In this document: positions 1-6,975 of the stretch, piece by piece | Position numbering within the stretch: position 1 is the first letter of the stretch | Layout: every line of letters begins with the position of its first letter | Origin: an uncultured Bacilli bacterium | Lineage (GTDB): Bacteria > Bacillota_I > Bacilli_A > RF39 > UBA660 | Assembly: GCA_934140355.1 (NCBI GenBank) | Contig: CAKPBH010000041.1 | Coordinates: forward strand, 1 to 12,119 | DNA: 12,119 bases | Direction: 5' to 3' | Notes under the pieces: generated by a model | Database searches by the model: none | The model's input: the letters and a program-made list of their open reading frames with translations, nothing else | Told to the model about the DNA's origin: nothing | Translations under genes and position numbers: made by a program

Positions 1-46
1 CTCTCTAAACCCTTATAAAATAAGGGATAGGGAGTTTTTAACCTTC
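1..46 (+). terminator. Rho-independent terminator for a plus-strand unit left of the window
   Basis: Two stacked helices are visible: CTCTCTA (1-7) pairs with TAGGGAG (with one G-T wobble), and inside it CCCTTAT pairs with ATAAGGG around an AAA loop. A GTTTTT tract follows directly. No gene inside the window reads into it, so it should end a transcript entering from the left edge. The opposite strand cannot be judged because the window ends there. Confidence 0.7.
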
Positions 47-258
47 AAAAACTGTCAAACTCAGGATTATATCATAATTTAATTACATAAGTAAACTGTT
101 ATTTTACTCTTTTTTTCGAAAAATACTTCATTAGACTTTTCTAAAGAGAAAGATACTCCTATAAAGAGAATAACTAACTAATTTTTAAGAAATTAGAGTA
201 TGTTTTTTTACTTTTTCAAACGAATTGGTTTAGGTTCGTTTTTTTCAAAGGAATAAAG
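47..258. other. Non-coding stretch with plus-oriented hairpin/T-tract elements
   Basis: I find no gene here. Three plus-strand hairpins are each followed by T runs. AGTAAA/TTTACT (90-95/103-108) with T110-116 is weak. CTAATTT/AAATTAG (178-184/190-196) is followed by T203-209. AAACGAA/TTCGTTT (218-224/235-241) runs into T239-245. None has a T tract on the minus side. They may be back-up terminators for the transcript that ends at 1-46, or the 3' ends of small RNAs, but I see no convincing promoter between them. Confidence 0.35.
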
Positions 259-299
259 AAAATACTTATCAAATATTAGGGACTCGATAAGTATTTTTC
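256..299 (-). terminator. Terminator of ychF-pepF, probably two-way
   Basis: AAAATACTTATC (259-270) pairs with GATAAGTATTTT (286-297) around a 15-nt loop. On the minus strand the stem is followed by TTTTCTTT, just after the pepF stop codon. On the plus strand it is followed by TTTTTCT, so it could work in both directions. The stem is AT-rich. Confidence 0.6.
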
Positions 300-301
300 T
301 A

Positions 302-2089
302 TTATTCATCTGTTAATTTTTTGAATTCTTCGATCGTTTCATTAAACATATTTAAAGCACTTTCAACAACTTCTTTTTTCGTTAAATCAACGCCTGCTAG
401 TTTAAGAGAATTAATTGGGTTCTTTTTGCTTCCACATTTTAAGAATGATTTATAATTTTCTACAGCATTTTCTTTTCCTGATAAAATATCATTGGCAATA
501 TGGCAAGCTGCGGATAAGCCAGTTGCGTATTGATAAACATAGAAGTTGTAGTAAAAGTGAGGTATTCTTGCCCATTCGTACTGAATTTCTTTATCAACAA
601 TGACATCGCTTCCGAAGTATTTTTTGTTTAAATCATAATATTTTTCCGATAAATAATCAGCTGTTAGTGGGATATCTTTTTCGGCATCTTCGTAAATTTT
701 TTGTTCAAATTCGGCGAACATGGTTTGGCGATAGATTGTTGCTTTAAATAAGTTCATTAATTTATCTAGGATAAATCGTTTTTCTTCTTTGTTATCGCTA
801 GTTTTTAAAAGATATTTTGCTAACAAGATTTCGTTTGTGGTAGAGGCTACTTCAGCAACAAAGATAGAATAATTACCGTATTGATAGGGGTTGTTTGTTC
901 TAGTGTAGTAGCTGTGCATTGAGTGTCCTGCTTCGTGGGCTAGAGTTGACATGTCATCGTATTTTTCTTGATAATTTAGAAGGATATAAGGTTCTGTATC
1001 GTAAGATCCTCCTGAATAGCCACCGGTTCTTTTCGCGGGAGTTGGATAGACATCTACCCAGTTATTGTTTAATCCTTTTTCTAGAGTACTGATATAGTCT
1101 TCTCCTAGAATAGATAGGGCCTTTAAGACCGTTTCTTTTGCTTCTTCATAAGGGTATTTTTTATCGAATTCTTTTACAATTGGGGTATAAATATCATATA
1201 AATGTAATTCGTCTAACTTTAGTATTTCTTTTTTTAGGGCATAATACTTATAGAGAATATTCATGTTGTTAGAGACTGTTTCAATTAAATTGTTATAAAT
1301 TGATTCATCTAATTCATCGTCGTATAGACACCACTGAATCGTTGAGGCGTATTTTCTTATTTTAGCAATTGTAGAGTTTTCATTAATGTTTCCTGATAAA
1401 GTTGATGCAAAGGTATTAATAAATTGTTTATAAGTTTTATAAAGGGTTTGGAAAGCATCTTTTCTTACTCTTCTATTTTTTGATTCAATATAGATGGAAT
1501 AATTGCTACAAGTTAGTTCAACTTCTTTTTCTTCTTCATCTAAGATGGAGCCAAAAGATAAATCAGAGTCTTTTAATAATTCATAAGTTTTGTAATTATT
1601 GTTTAGTATTTTGGTAAGGTTCGATAATAATTTTTCTTCTGAATCAGATAAGGTGTGTTCTTTATATCGAAATTCTTTTTTTAAAATGATTTCATAGTCT
1701 TTTAATTTTGGTTCTTCTTCATAATACTTTTCAATTTCTTGGTATTCTTTTTTTAAGATTGTAGGAGTTATAAAGAAACTTGCTTTACTCCATTTATCTA
1801 GTAAATTCGATACTTTTATTTTTAGGGCTTGGCTGTCGTTATTTGCTGTATTGGTATCTGATAGTAGGCTGGTATAGACATGTACCTTATCAATATTTCT
1901 ATTGATTTCATAGTAGGTATTGATTGTTTCATAAAAACCTTTAGCATTTTCTTTCATGATGTTTTCATATTTTTTGAAGTCTTCGATTAAATCTTCTACC
2001 TTTTTATAACTTGCTTCAAAATCTTTTGTTGATTTAAAAATTTGGGTTAAGTCCCATTTGTACTTCGTATCAATTTGATTTCTATCCAT
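302..2089 (-). CDS. pepF: Oligoendopeptidase F (M3 family zinc metallopeptidase)
   Basis: A cytoplasmic zinc endopeptidase that cleaves short oligopeptides, probably recycling peptides from protein turnover or uptake. The 595-aa length is normal for PepF. The active site is clear: HEAGH at residues 385-389 supplies two zinc-binding histidines and the catalytic Glu386, and Glu413, 24 residues after His389, sits where the third zinc ligand is expected. The flanking SMHSYY and the downstream VAEVASTTNE segment are typical of the family. There is no signal peptide or membrane segment. The ATG at 2089 has a good SD (AGAGGAAAG). It lies 18 nt after the ychF stop with no terminator between, so the two genes are very likely co-transcribed from the ychF promoter. 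The function is confident; the precise substrates are not readable from sequence. Confidence 0.95.
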   Translation of the reverse strand: MDRNQIDTKYKWDLTQIFKSTKDFEASYKKVEDLIEDFKKYENIMKENAKGFYETINTYYEINRNIDKVHVYTSLLSDTNTANNDSQALKIKVSNLLDKWSKASFFITPTILKKEYQEIEKYYEEEPKLKDYEIILKKEFRYKEHTLSDSEEKLLSNLTKILNNNYKTYELLKDSDLSFGSILDEEEKEVELTCSNYSIYIESKNRRVRKDAFQTLYKTYKQFINTFASTLSGNINENSTIAKIRKYASTIQWCLYDDELDESIYNNLIETVSNNMNILYKYYALKKEILKLDELHLYDIYTPIVKEFDKKYPYEEAKETVLKALSILGEDYISTLEKGLNNNWVDVYPTPAKRTGGYSGGSYDTEPYILLNYQEKYDDMSTLAHEAGHSMHSYYTRTNNPYQYGNYSIFVAEVASTTNEILLAKYLLKTSDNKEEKRFILDKLMNLFKATIYRQTMFAEFEQKIYEDAEKDIPLTADYLSEKYYDLNKKYFGSDVIVDKEIQYEWARIPHFYYNFYVYQYATGLSAACHIANDILSGKENAVENYKSFLKCGSKKNPINSLKLAGVDLTKKEVVESALNMFNETIEEFKKLTDE

Positions 2090-2107
2090 TTTCTTTCCTC
2101 TTTCTTT

Positions 2108-3208
2108 TTAAACATTAAATCTAAAGTGACAGATATCGCCATCTTGCATTAAGTAATCTTTTCCTTCTAAGCGCATTTTTCCAGCTTCTTTTACCTTTAG
2201 TTCATTGCCACAGTCGATTAAGTCTTGATAACTCATCACTTCGGCACGAATAAAGCCTTTTTCAAAATCTGTATGAATTAGTCCAGCACATGCTGGGGCT
2301 TTCATTCCTTTTCTAAAAGTCCAGGCTCTTACTTCATCTGGGCCAACGGTAAAGTAAGTGGCTAGGCCTAAAAGAGAGTAAGTACTTTTAATTAAACTAG
2401 AAAGTCCACTTTCTTCGATACCTAGTTCTTTTAAAAAGGCTGTTTTTTCTTCTAATTCTAATTCGGCTAATTCACTTTCGATTTTGGCACAAATCATGAC
2501 TACTTCTGTATTTTCTTTCTTTGCATATTCTCTTACTTCTTTTACGTATTCATTTTCTCCCGCTATAATGGTATCTTCATCAACATTTGCTACATAGATA
2601 ATGGGCTTTGCGGTGATGAGACGAAAACTTGATAAGATCTTTAATTCTTCTTCATCGAAATCTAATTTTCTTACGGGAATATTTTTTTCTAAGTTTTCTT
2701 TGATTCGAAGAAGTAAGTTATATTCTATTAAATCATCTTTATTCTTCGAAGTTTGTGCTTTTTTGGCGATTTTATTAATTCTGTTGTCAATAATTTCTAA
2801 ATCAGAGAAAACAAGTTCTAGATTGATGACTTCAATATCCCGAATGGGATCAACGTTTCCATCAACGTGAATAATATTTTTATCATCAAAACAACGGACA
2901 ACTTCAACAATAGCATCAACTTCTCTGATGTGAGATAAAAATTTATTGCCTAATCCTTCTCCCGTAGATGCCCCTTTTACTAATCCTGCAATATCTGTAA
3001 ATTCAAAAGTTGTGGGAATCGTTTTATTTGGCATATACATTTTTTCTAATACTTCTACTCTTTTATCTGGGACAATTACAGTACCTATGTTTGGTTCAAT
3101 AGTGGCAAATGGATAATTGGCCGCTAAAATTTCTTGTTTGGTAATTGCATTAAAAAGGGTTGATTTTCCTACATTTGGTAGGCCTACAATTCCTGCGGTT
3201 AAACTCAT
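2108..3208 (-). CDS. ychF: Redox/ribosome-associated ATPase YchF (OLA1/Obg-like P-loop protein)
   Basis: A conserved TRAFAC-class nucleotidase that binds ribosomes and, in the studied family members, prefers ATP to GTP. The protein is 366 aa, the usual YchF length. The P-loop GLPNVGKST is at residues 9-17, the Walker B/G3 segment DIAG at 72-75, and NVDE at 208-211 replaces the NKxD guanine-specificity motif, which is the YchF hallmark. A C-terminal TGS domain (about 280-366) contains FTVGPDEVRAWTF. I chose the ATG at 3208, which has SD AAGGAA. An ATG 18 codons further upstream would put the promoter -10 and -35 boxes inside the coding region and gives residues foreign to the family. It heads a two-gene unit with pepF. 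Confidence 0.95.
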   Translation of the reverse strand: MSLTAGIVGLPNVGKSTLFNAITKQEILAANYPFATIEPNIGTVIVPDKRVEVLEKMYMPNKTIPTTFEFTDIAGLVKGASTGEGLGNKFLSHIREVDAIVEVVRCFDDKNIIHVDGNVDPIRDIEVINLELVFSDLEIIDNRINKIAKKAQTSKNKDDLIEYNLLLRIKENLEKNIPVRKLDFDEEELKILSSFRLITAKPIIYVANVDEDTIIAGENEYVKEVREYAKKENTEVVMICAKIESELAELELEEKTAFLKELGIEESGLSSLIKSTYSLLGLATYFTVGPDEVRAWTFRKGMKAPACAGLIHTDFEKGFIRAEVMSYQDLIDCGNELKVKEAGKMRLEGKDYLMQDGDICHFRFNV

Positions 3209-3232
3209 GTTATTCCTTCTTTCTGTATTAAT

Positions 3233-3262
3233 AGTATAACATAAAATTCTATGATACTTCAA
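3233..3262 (-). promoter_or_regulatory. Promoter of ychF-pepF
   Basis: On the minus strand TTGAAG (3257-3262) and TATACT (3233-3238) are 18 nt apart, with a TGT extended -10 directly before TATACT. Transcription should start near 3226, about 20 nt before the ATG at 3208. Confidence 0.7.
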
Positions 3263-3293
3263 TTTTTAATCTTAAAAATACTTATTTTAATAG

Positions 3294-3329
3294 AAAAAAA
3301 GAAAGATAATTTGGGTTAGTATCTTTCTT
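3294..3329 (-). terminator. Terminator of the 158-aa gene
   Basis: AAGAAAGATA (3299-3308) pairs with TATCTTTCTT (3320-3329) around an 11-nt loop. Read on the minus strand, the stem begins within the TAA stop codon and is followed by a run of seven T. Confidence 0.75.
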
Positions 3330-3804
3330 ATCTTACAAGTAATCCTGGAGAGGGAATTCTTGTTAAAGTTGGACTATCAAATGATATTGCTGGTCTTGGT
3401 TTTTTTCTTGTTTTGATTTTCTTTCCAAAAAGATGATTCTTTTTTTCGGACTTTTTTATTGTAATTTGTTCTTTGGCAATATCTTGTTTTGCCATTTCTC
3501 TTATATGAAGTAAATTGATATTTAATTCTTTTGATGCATTTTTGAATAAAATACCAAAGGCAATTTCTTTATTTCGATTTAAGCCTTTTTTAGAAATAAA
3601 GATGGGCGTTTCTTCTAGAGATTTTTGAATATTCATTGTAAGGCGATTTAAAATAGAAGCATACTTTACTTGTACTTTTCTTGGTACTTTACTCCATTGT
3701 CCAAACTGAGTAGTTGGAAATAACTTTTTTATACATTTTGAATAAATTTGAGCATCATTTAATTGATACTTTTCTTTTTCTTGATTGAACATATTGAAAT
3801 TCAT
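3328..3804 (-). CDS. Conserved-looking basic protein of unknown function (158 aa)
   Basis: I do not recognise this protein. It has no signal peptide or membrane segment, so it is probably cytoplasmic. The first 100 or so residues look globular and helical. The tail from about residue 115 is strongly basic (KKSEKKNHLFGKKIKTRKK) and ends in a proline/serine-rich stretch (RPAISFDSPTLTRIPSPG) that is probably disordered. Such a tail could bind nucleic acid or a membrane surface, but that is inference. The gene stands alone: it has its own extended -10 promoter, SD GGAG before the ATG at 3804, and a terminator right at its stop, so it is expected to be expressed as a single-gene unit. The signals around it make it a convincing real gene. 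Confidence 0.8.
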   Translation of the reverse strand: MNFNMFNQEKEKYQLNDAQIYSKCIKKLFPTTQFGQWSKVPRKVQVKYASILNRLTMNIQKSLEETPIFISKKGLNRNKEIAFGILFKNASKELNINLLHIREMAKQDIAKEQITIKKSEKKNHLFGKKIKTRKKPRPAISFDSPTLTRIPSPGLLVR

Positions 3805-3836
3805 CTTATCTCCTACTTTCTATTCTCTATATAAAT

Positions 3837-3845
3837 ATTATAGCA
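3837..3845 (-). promoter_or_regulatory. Extended -10 promoter of the 158-aa gene
   Basis: Minus strand TGC followed by a perfect TATAAT (3837-3842). No good -35 box lies 16-18 nt upstream (TCACTA at the 17-nt position), as is common for extended -10 promoters. Confidence 0.65.
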
Positions 3846-3918
3846 CGTATTTTAATTTTTAGTGAGAATAAATTTGAAGAAATGAATTATATTTTATATT
3901 AAAGTGTTACTTTAGTGG

Positions 3919-3939
3919 AAAATACTGATCAGTATTTTT
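3919..3939 (+). repeat. 20-bp perfect palindrome, possible plus-strand hairpin
   Basis: AAAATACTGATCAGTATTTT (3919-3938) is perfectly self-complementary and is followed on the plus strand by one more T and C. As RNA it folds as AAAATACT/AGTATTTT around GATC, resembling a terminator. No plus-strand gene precedes it, so it may instead back up the abgT terminator at 3945-3983 or be an operator upstream of the 158-aa gene. Confidence 0.4.
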
Positions 3940-3944
3940 CGTGT

Positions 3945-3983
3945 AAAAAAAAGAAACAAATCTTGGAATAAGAAATGTTTCTT
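3945..3983 (-). terminator. Terminator of DUF951-abgT
   Basis: On the minus strand AAGAAACA (from 3983 to 3976, starting within the abgT stop codon) pairs with TGTTTCTT (3958 to 3951). A shorter TCTT/AAGA inner stem is possible. A run of eight T, beginning in the last two bases of the stem, follows. Confidence 0.75.
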
Positions 3984-5526
3984 ATAATGTTACTTTCGTT
4001 GCAATTCCTATTGGAATACCTAGAGTATAGAAAACAATTACAATAGCGAGCCATAAAATCGTAAATGCTACGGTATATGGAGTCATTAAGGATATGGCTC
4101 TAGAAATAGTTACGGGGTCATTTTTCTTCTTATTGTAAATTTGAAGAAAACCAATTAAAATGACAAAATAAGTAAATAACGGTGTGATTCCTTTTACAGA
4201 ACTGTCTGCCGCTCTAAATACGGCTTGAGCAAATTCTGGGGTTAAGGAACTTTGCATAAACATTGGTACAATAATTGGCGCTAAAATTGCCCATTTTGTT
4301 GAAGCAACGGGTACAAGGAAAGTTGATACTAATGTTAGGAAGAATGTGATTAAAACAAGGACAAATCCAGTTAATTGAAGATTTCCTACCCAATTTGTAA
4401 GACTAGCGACAACGAAGACGCCAAGGTTGGTTTGTTTGAAAATTAAACAAAATTGAGCAGCAAAGAAGATTAAGACAAGGAGTGATGATAAATCTTTTAA
4501 ATAGTAATTCATTCCATCTACAAAATCACGATTGTTTTTAAATGTTTTCACTCTTAGGCCATAAACTAAACCGGCTAACATCAGAAGAAAACTAAAGATA
4601 AAAACAGAACCTTTATAAAAGTATGAATTTGCTCCAAATAATTGATTGACATAGTTTGAGTCTTTTAGGTAAAGAAGCAACCCTGAAAAAGGTAGTCCTG
4701 GTGTGATGCAATAGATAATTGGTAGCAAGATTGCTACTACTGAAAGAATAGCAATGATTAGGCCTTTCATTTCTGTTTTGGTTGGTTCTTGTTTTCTATT
4801 TTCTATTTCTTCCTCCTCAAAGTTATATTTTCCTAATTTAGGAATGATTACTCTTTCTGTAATTAGCGTACCAATGTAAGCGACTAATAAGGTGCTTACT
4901 ATCATAAAAATAAGATTTCCATTGGTTTTTACTTTATAAGTAGCATCAAGAATTGTCGTTGCTGATTTGGTATAAGGAAGTAGGCTACTATCTAGCGAAT
5001 TTGCGACAATATTTGCACCTGAACCAAAAGTAATTCCAGCGAAGGCAGCGCAAATTCCAGCGGATGGATGTCTACCTAAATCTCTAAATAAAATAGCCGC
5101 CATAGGAATTAAAATAACATACCCCACATCATAGAACATTGAAAAAATTACTCCTAGTAATACAATTAGAAAGGTTAACATTTTTCTAGGAAATATTTTG
5201 GCAATCACTTTATTTAAGGTATTTAAAAATCCTGATTTATAAGCAACTCCTATTCCCATTAGTCCTAAAATGAAAGTTCCTAAAGGCGCAAAATTCATAA
5301 AATTGGAAAGCAAATTACTAATTAAGTATTGAATTCCTGTTCGATTGAAGAGATTGTTGATATTTACCACTTGGGACTCTAAGTCACCAGTTACTGTATT
5401 TACTGTATAATAGTTCGTTTCTAGATTTAAAATTCCACCAATACTACTAATCACCATAACCGTTAGGGTTAAAACGAGAAAAACTAAAGCTGGATGGAAT
5501 TTTGTTCTTTTGATTTTATTTTTCAT
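3982..5526 (-). CDS. AbgT-family transporter (p-aminobenzoyl-glutamate transporter-like)
   Basis: A polytopic inner-membrane transporter of 514 aa, close to the length of E. coli AbgT. Many hydrophobic segments are visible, with a cytoplasmic-looking charged loop at about 230-253 (EEEEIENRKQEPTKTEMK). Family-type segments include the GRHPSAG...FGSGANIVANSLDSSL region (151-182) and the conserved C-terminal stretch STKWAILAPIIVPMFM (409-424) followed by QAVFRAADSSVKGITPLFTYF. Characterised AbgT members carry p-aminobenzoyl-glutamate, a folate breakdown product, or export sulfonamides, using an ion gradient. The substrate here is unknown. The ATG at 5526 has SD AAGGTGAT and overlaps the DUF951 stop by 11 nt, so translation is probably coupled. 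No abgA/abgB aminohydrolase is adjacent. Confidence 0.88.
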   Translation of the reverse strand: MKNKIKRTKFHPALVFLVLTLTVMVISSIGGILNLETNYYTVNTVTGDLESQVVNINNLFNRTGIQYLISNLLSNFMNFAPLGTFILGLMGIGVAYKSGFLNTLNKVIAKIFPRKMLTFLIVLLGVIFSMFYDVGYVILIPMAAILFRDLGRHPSAGICAAFAGITFGSGANIVANSLDSSLLPYTKSATTILDATYKVKTNGNLIFMIVSTLLVAYIGTLITERVIIPKLGKYNFEEEEIENRKQEPTKTEMKGLIIAILSVVAILLPIIYCITPGLPFSGLLLYLKDSNYVNQLFGANSYFYKGSVFIFSFLLMLAGLVYGLRVKTFKNNRDFVDGMNYYLKDLSSLLVLIFFAAQFCLIFKQTNLGVFVVASLTNWVGNLQLTGFVLVLITFFLTLVSTFLVPVASTKWAILAPIIVPMFMQSSLTPEFAQAVFRAADSSVKGITPLFTYFVILIGFLQIYNKKKNDPVTISRAISLMTPYTVAFTILWLAIVIVFYTLGIPIGIATKVTL

Positions 5527-5707
5527 TGATTATCACCTTTTTTAACTTTTTGTTAAATTCTACTCTTGGTAGCATGATGGTTCTTCCACATTCCAGACAT
5601 TTTATTTTGATGTCTGCTCCTACTCTGGTAATTTCCCATTTGTTGGTTCCACATGGATGTTGTTTTTTCATCATCACAATACTACCTAAGCTATAATTAA
5701 GAGCCAT
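5516..5707 (-). CDS. DUF951 family protein (63 aa)
   Basis: A small protein recognised as DUF951, a family common in Firmicutes and of unknown function. Its pattern is clear: a start near MALNYSLGSIVMMKKQHPCG, then ADIKIKCLECGRTIMLPRVEF, with one Cys at residue 20 and a CxxC pair that together could hold a metal ion (inference). I start it at the ATG at 5707, which has a strong SD (GAGGTGG) and a full promoter just upstream. The frame stays open for 33 codons further, but that extension covers the promoter and is not family-like. It leads a two-gene unit with the AbgT transporter and overlaps it by 11 nt; in relatives DUF951 is often near other core genes, so a functional link with transport is uncertain. 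Confidence 0.88.
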   Translation of the reverse strand: MALNYSLGSIVMMKKQHPCGTNKWEITRVGADIKIKCLECGRTIMLPRVEFNKKLKKVIINEK

Positions 5708-5731
5708 TTTATCCACCTCTTTTTCAAAAGT

Positions 5732-5760
5732 ATTATAACATTTTTGAAATTTTATGTAAA
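5732..5760 (-). promoter_or_regulatory. Promoter of DUF951-abgT
   Basis: Minus strand TTTACA (5755-5760), a 17-nt spacer, then TATAAT (5732-5737) preceded by TGT. This is the closest match to a consensus SigA promoter in the window. Confidence 0.8.
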
Positions 5761-5774
5761 TAGAGGGACTTTTT

Positions 5775-5808
5775 AAAAAGAAAAAGATTAGTATTCGAGT
5801 AACCAATC
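5775..5808 (-). terminator. Terminator of the trmL unit
   Basis: On the minus strand GATTGGT (from 5808) pairs with ACTAATC (ending at 5786), with one G-T wobble, followed by TTTTTCTTTTT. The stem lies over the last codons and stop of trmL. Confidence 0.55.
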
Positions 5809-6297
5809 TTCTCCTTTATGAGGTTCTGTTCTTTTTAAAGATGGATAATCTTGTTGTCTTAATACTTCATAAGTTGCAACCGCAACACAGTTTGATAAAT
5901 TTAGGGCTCTAACATTCTCTGTTGTTGGAATTCTTATACATCTATCTAGGTGATTTTTTAAGATTTCTTTAGGAATTCCTGTTGATTCTTTGCCAAAGAT
6001 TAAATAAATTTCTTTTTCTTTATCTTTAAAATCAAATTCGGTATGAGGCTTTTTGCCATATCTTGTAAAAAAATAGTACTCCCCTTCATTCTTTTTTGCA
6101 AAAGAAGAAAAATCTTCATATACTTGATAGTCTAATTTGTCAATGTAATTGACACCACTTCTTTTGATTGTTTTATCATTTAAGATAAATCCAAGTGGTT
6201 CTATTAGATGAAGTTTTGCTCCTGTTGCAACACAAGTACGCATAATATTTCCTGTATTTTGTGGAATTTCTGGTTCATATAGTACAATGTTAATCAA
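5788..6297 (-). CDS. trmL: tRNA (cytidine/uridine-34 2'-O) methyltransferase TrmL
   Basis: A SPOUT-class methyltransferase that uses S-adenosylmethionine to methylate the ribose of the wobble base (position 34) in certain tRNA-Leu. At 169 aa it is close to E. coli TrmL. Visible family motifs are NIVLYEPEIPQNTGNIMR at the N-terminus, LIFGKESTGIP (about 99-109) and RALNLSNCVAVATYE (130-144), the last two forming the knotted cofactor site. I place the start at TTG 6297. It gives the family-typical beginning (M)INIVLYEPEIPQ and has GGAG 9 nt upstream. A TTG at 6312 would add five residues but has no SD. The start overlaps the end of the preceding gene by 8 nt, so the two are translationally coupled. 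Confidence 0.92.
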   Translation of the reverse strand: MINIVLYEPEIPQNTGNIMRTCVATGAKLHLIEPLGFILNDKTIKRSGVNYIDKLDYQVYEDFSSFAKKNEGEYYFFTRYGKKPHTEFDFKDKEKEIYLIFGKESTGIPKEILKNHLDRCIRIPTTENVRALNLSNCVAVATYEVLRQQDYPSLKRTEPHKGEDWLLEY

Positions 6298-6796
6298 TTT
6301 CGTCTGCTCCAATTCTATTTAAGTATTTTATTGTTTTTTTACTGCTATAGTTGTTTTTCTTAATGCTATAGGTATCTGTTACTTTCCCGTTTGTATATAC
6401 AACTAAATAAGGGAAATTTTCGTCTATTCCCAATTTAGCAATAGCACTTTGTTTATTTTCATCTGTTACATTTAAATATAGAACATTGTTTCTTAAATTA
6501 GTATCTATTAAATTGTTTTTAAACTGTTCTTCAAATCTATTAATTTCTTTGTCTCCTAATATAGATACATAAAGAATGGCATTTTTATTTTCTACAATAT
6601 AATCGTCTAATTCATTATAATTAATCACGGTTAAATATTGATTCATAATGCTTGTATAGAGTTTGTTTTCATTGTAAGTTTCATACCAAGTATAGACATA
6701 AGTTAAAAGTAAAATACTTCCCAATAAAATAAGGAATAAATAAATGTAATTTTTAGGATCTACTTCTCTTAATTTTTCTTTTTTTATGCTACTCAT
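6290..6796 (-). CDS. Single-pass membrane protein with thioredoxin-like domain lacking CxxC
   Basis: A 168-aa protein with a short basic N-terminus, one membrane helix (about 17-36, NYIYLFLILLGSILLLTYVY) and a soluble domain, probably outside the membrane under the positive-inside rule. The soluble part looks like a thioredoxin fold: AILYVSILGDKEINRFEEQF (73-92) matches the strand-CxxC-helix region, and NFPYLVVYTNGKV (127-139) matches the segment with the cis-proline (Pro129). The redox CxxC position reads GDKE and the protein has no cysteine, so it cannot act as an oxidoreductase; a binding or scaffold role is inference. The ATG at 6796 has SD GGAG and its own promoter. It is co-transcribed with trmL, which it overlaps by 8 nt. 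Confidence 0.75.
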   Translation of the reverse strand: MSSIKKEKLREVDPKNYIYLFLILLGSILLLTYVYTWYETYNENKLYTSIMNQYLTVINYNELDDYIVENKNAILYVSILGDKEINRFEEQFKNNLIDTNLRNNVLYLNVTDENKQSAIAKLGIDENFPYLVVYTNGKVTDTYSIKKNNYSSKKTIKYLNRIGADEID

Positions 6797-6817
6797 CTTA
6801 CCATCTCCGTTAATTTT

Positions 6818-6846
6818 ATTTTAACAGTTAATTTTACATTTGTAAA
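6818..6846 (-). promoter_or_regulatory. Promoter of the thioredoxin-like gene and trmL
   Basis: Minus strand TTTACA (6841-6846), a 17-nt spacer, and TAAAAT (6818-6823) preceded by TGT. The -35 box is one arm of an inverted repeat (TTTACA-AA-TGTAAA, 6833-6846). Confidence 0.65.
6833..6846. promoter_or_regulatory. Inverted repeat over the -35 box, possible operator
   Basis: TTTACA-N2-TGTAAA spans the -35 element of the minus-strand promoter. Its core TACANNTGTA equals the operator core used by CopY/BlaI-type repressors. In DNA this AT-rich a 6+6 repeat can arise by chance, and no such repressor is encoded in the window. Confidence 0.3.
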
Positions 6847-6885
6847 TATTTTATACTAAATATTATGAAAAAGAACATGAGTTTA

Positions 6886-6894
6886 TGTTATAAT
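6886..6894 (+). promoter_or_regulatory. Extended -10 promoter of queH
   Basis: TGT followed by a perfect TATAAT (6889-6894), with TATG before it. The position 17 nt upstream reads GAAAAA, so there is no recognisable -35. Transcription should start near 6901, giving a leader of about 75 nt before the queH ATG. Confidence 0.65.
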
Positions 6895-6924
6895 AATTAG
6901 GAGTGAATTTATTTTTTATTTATT

Positions 6925-6969
6925 ATGAAGAAGGGGGTGTTTTTTAGGTTACTCTGTTGTTACCTATAA
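6925..6969 (+). CDS. Possible 14-codon leader peptide before queH
   Basis: A short frame starting ATG AAG AAG and ending TAA reads MKKGVFFRLLCCYL. It lies entirely in the queH leader, includes two adjacent Cys codons near its end, and stops 6 nt before the queH ATG. It has no clear SD of its own. An imperfect hairpin (6945-6952 with 6959-6966, one T-T mismatch) overlaps its second half. Because queH itself has no SD, translation of this frame followed by re-initiation would explain how queH is read; this is inference. Confidence 0.3.
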   Translation: MKKGVFFRLLCCYL

Positions 6970-6975
6970 TATTAG

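Noticed and set aside
415..603. Plus-strand open frame inside pepF
   Set aside because: It is the antisense shadow of conserved PepF coding sequence; no SD or promoter.
2601..2870. Plus-strand open frame inside ychF
   Set aside because: Antisense shadow of conserved YchF coding sequence, with no start signals.
3209..3262. Longer N-terminus for YchF
   Set aside because: The 18 extra codons cover the -10 and -35 boxes and do not resemble the family start.
5708..5806. Longer N-terminus for DUF951
   Set aside because: The 33 extra codons cover a near-consensus promoter; the internal ATG has a strong SD.
6901..6975. preQ1 riboswitch before queH
   Set aside because: Expected on functional grounds, but the leader lacks the class I hairpin with its A-rich tail and does not match the class II layout as far as I can recall.
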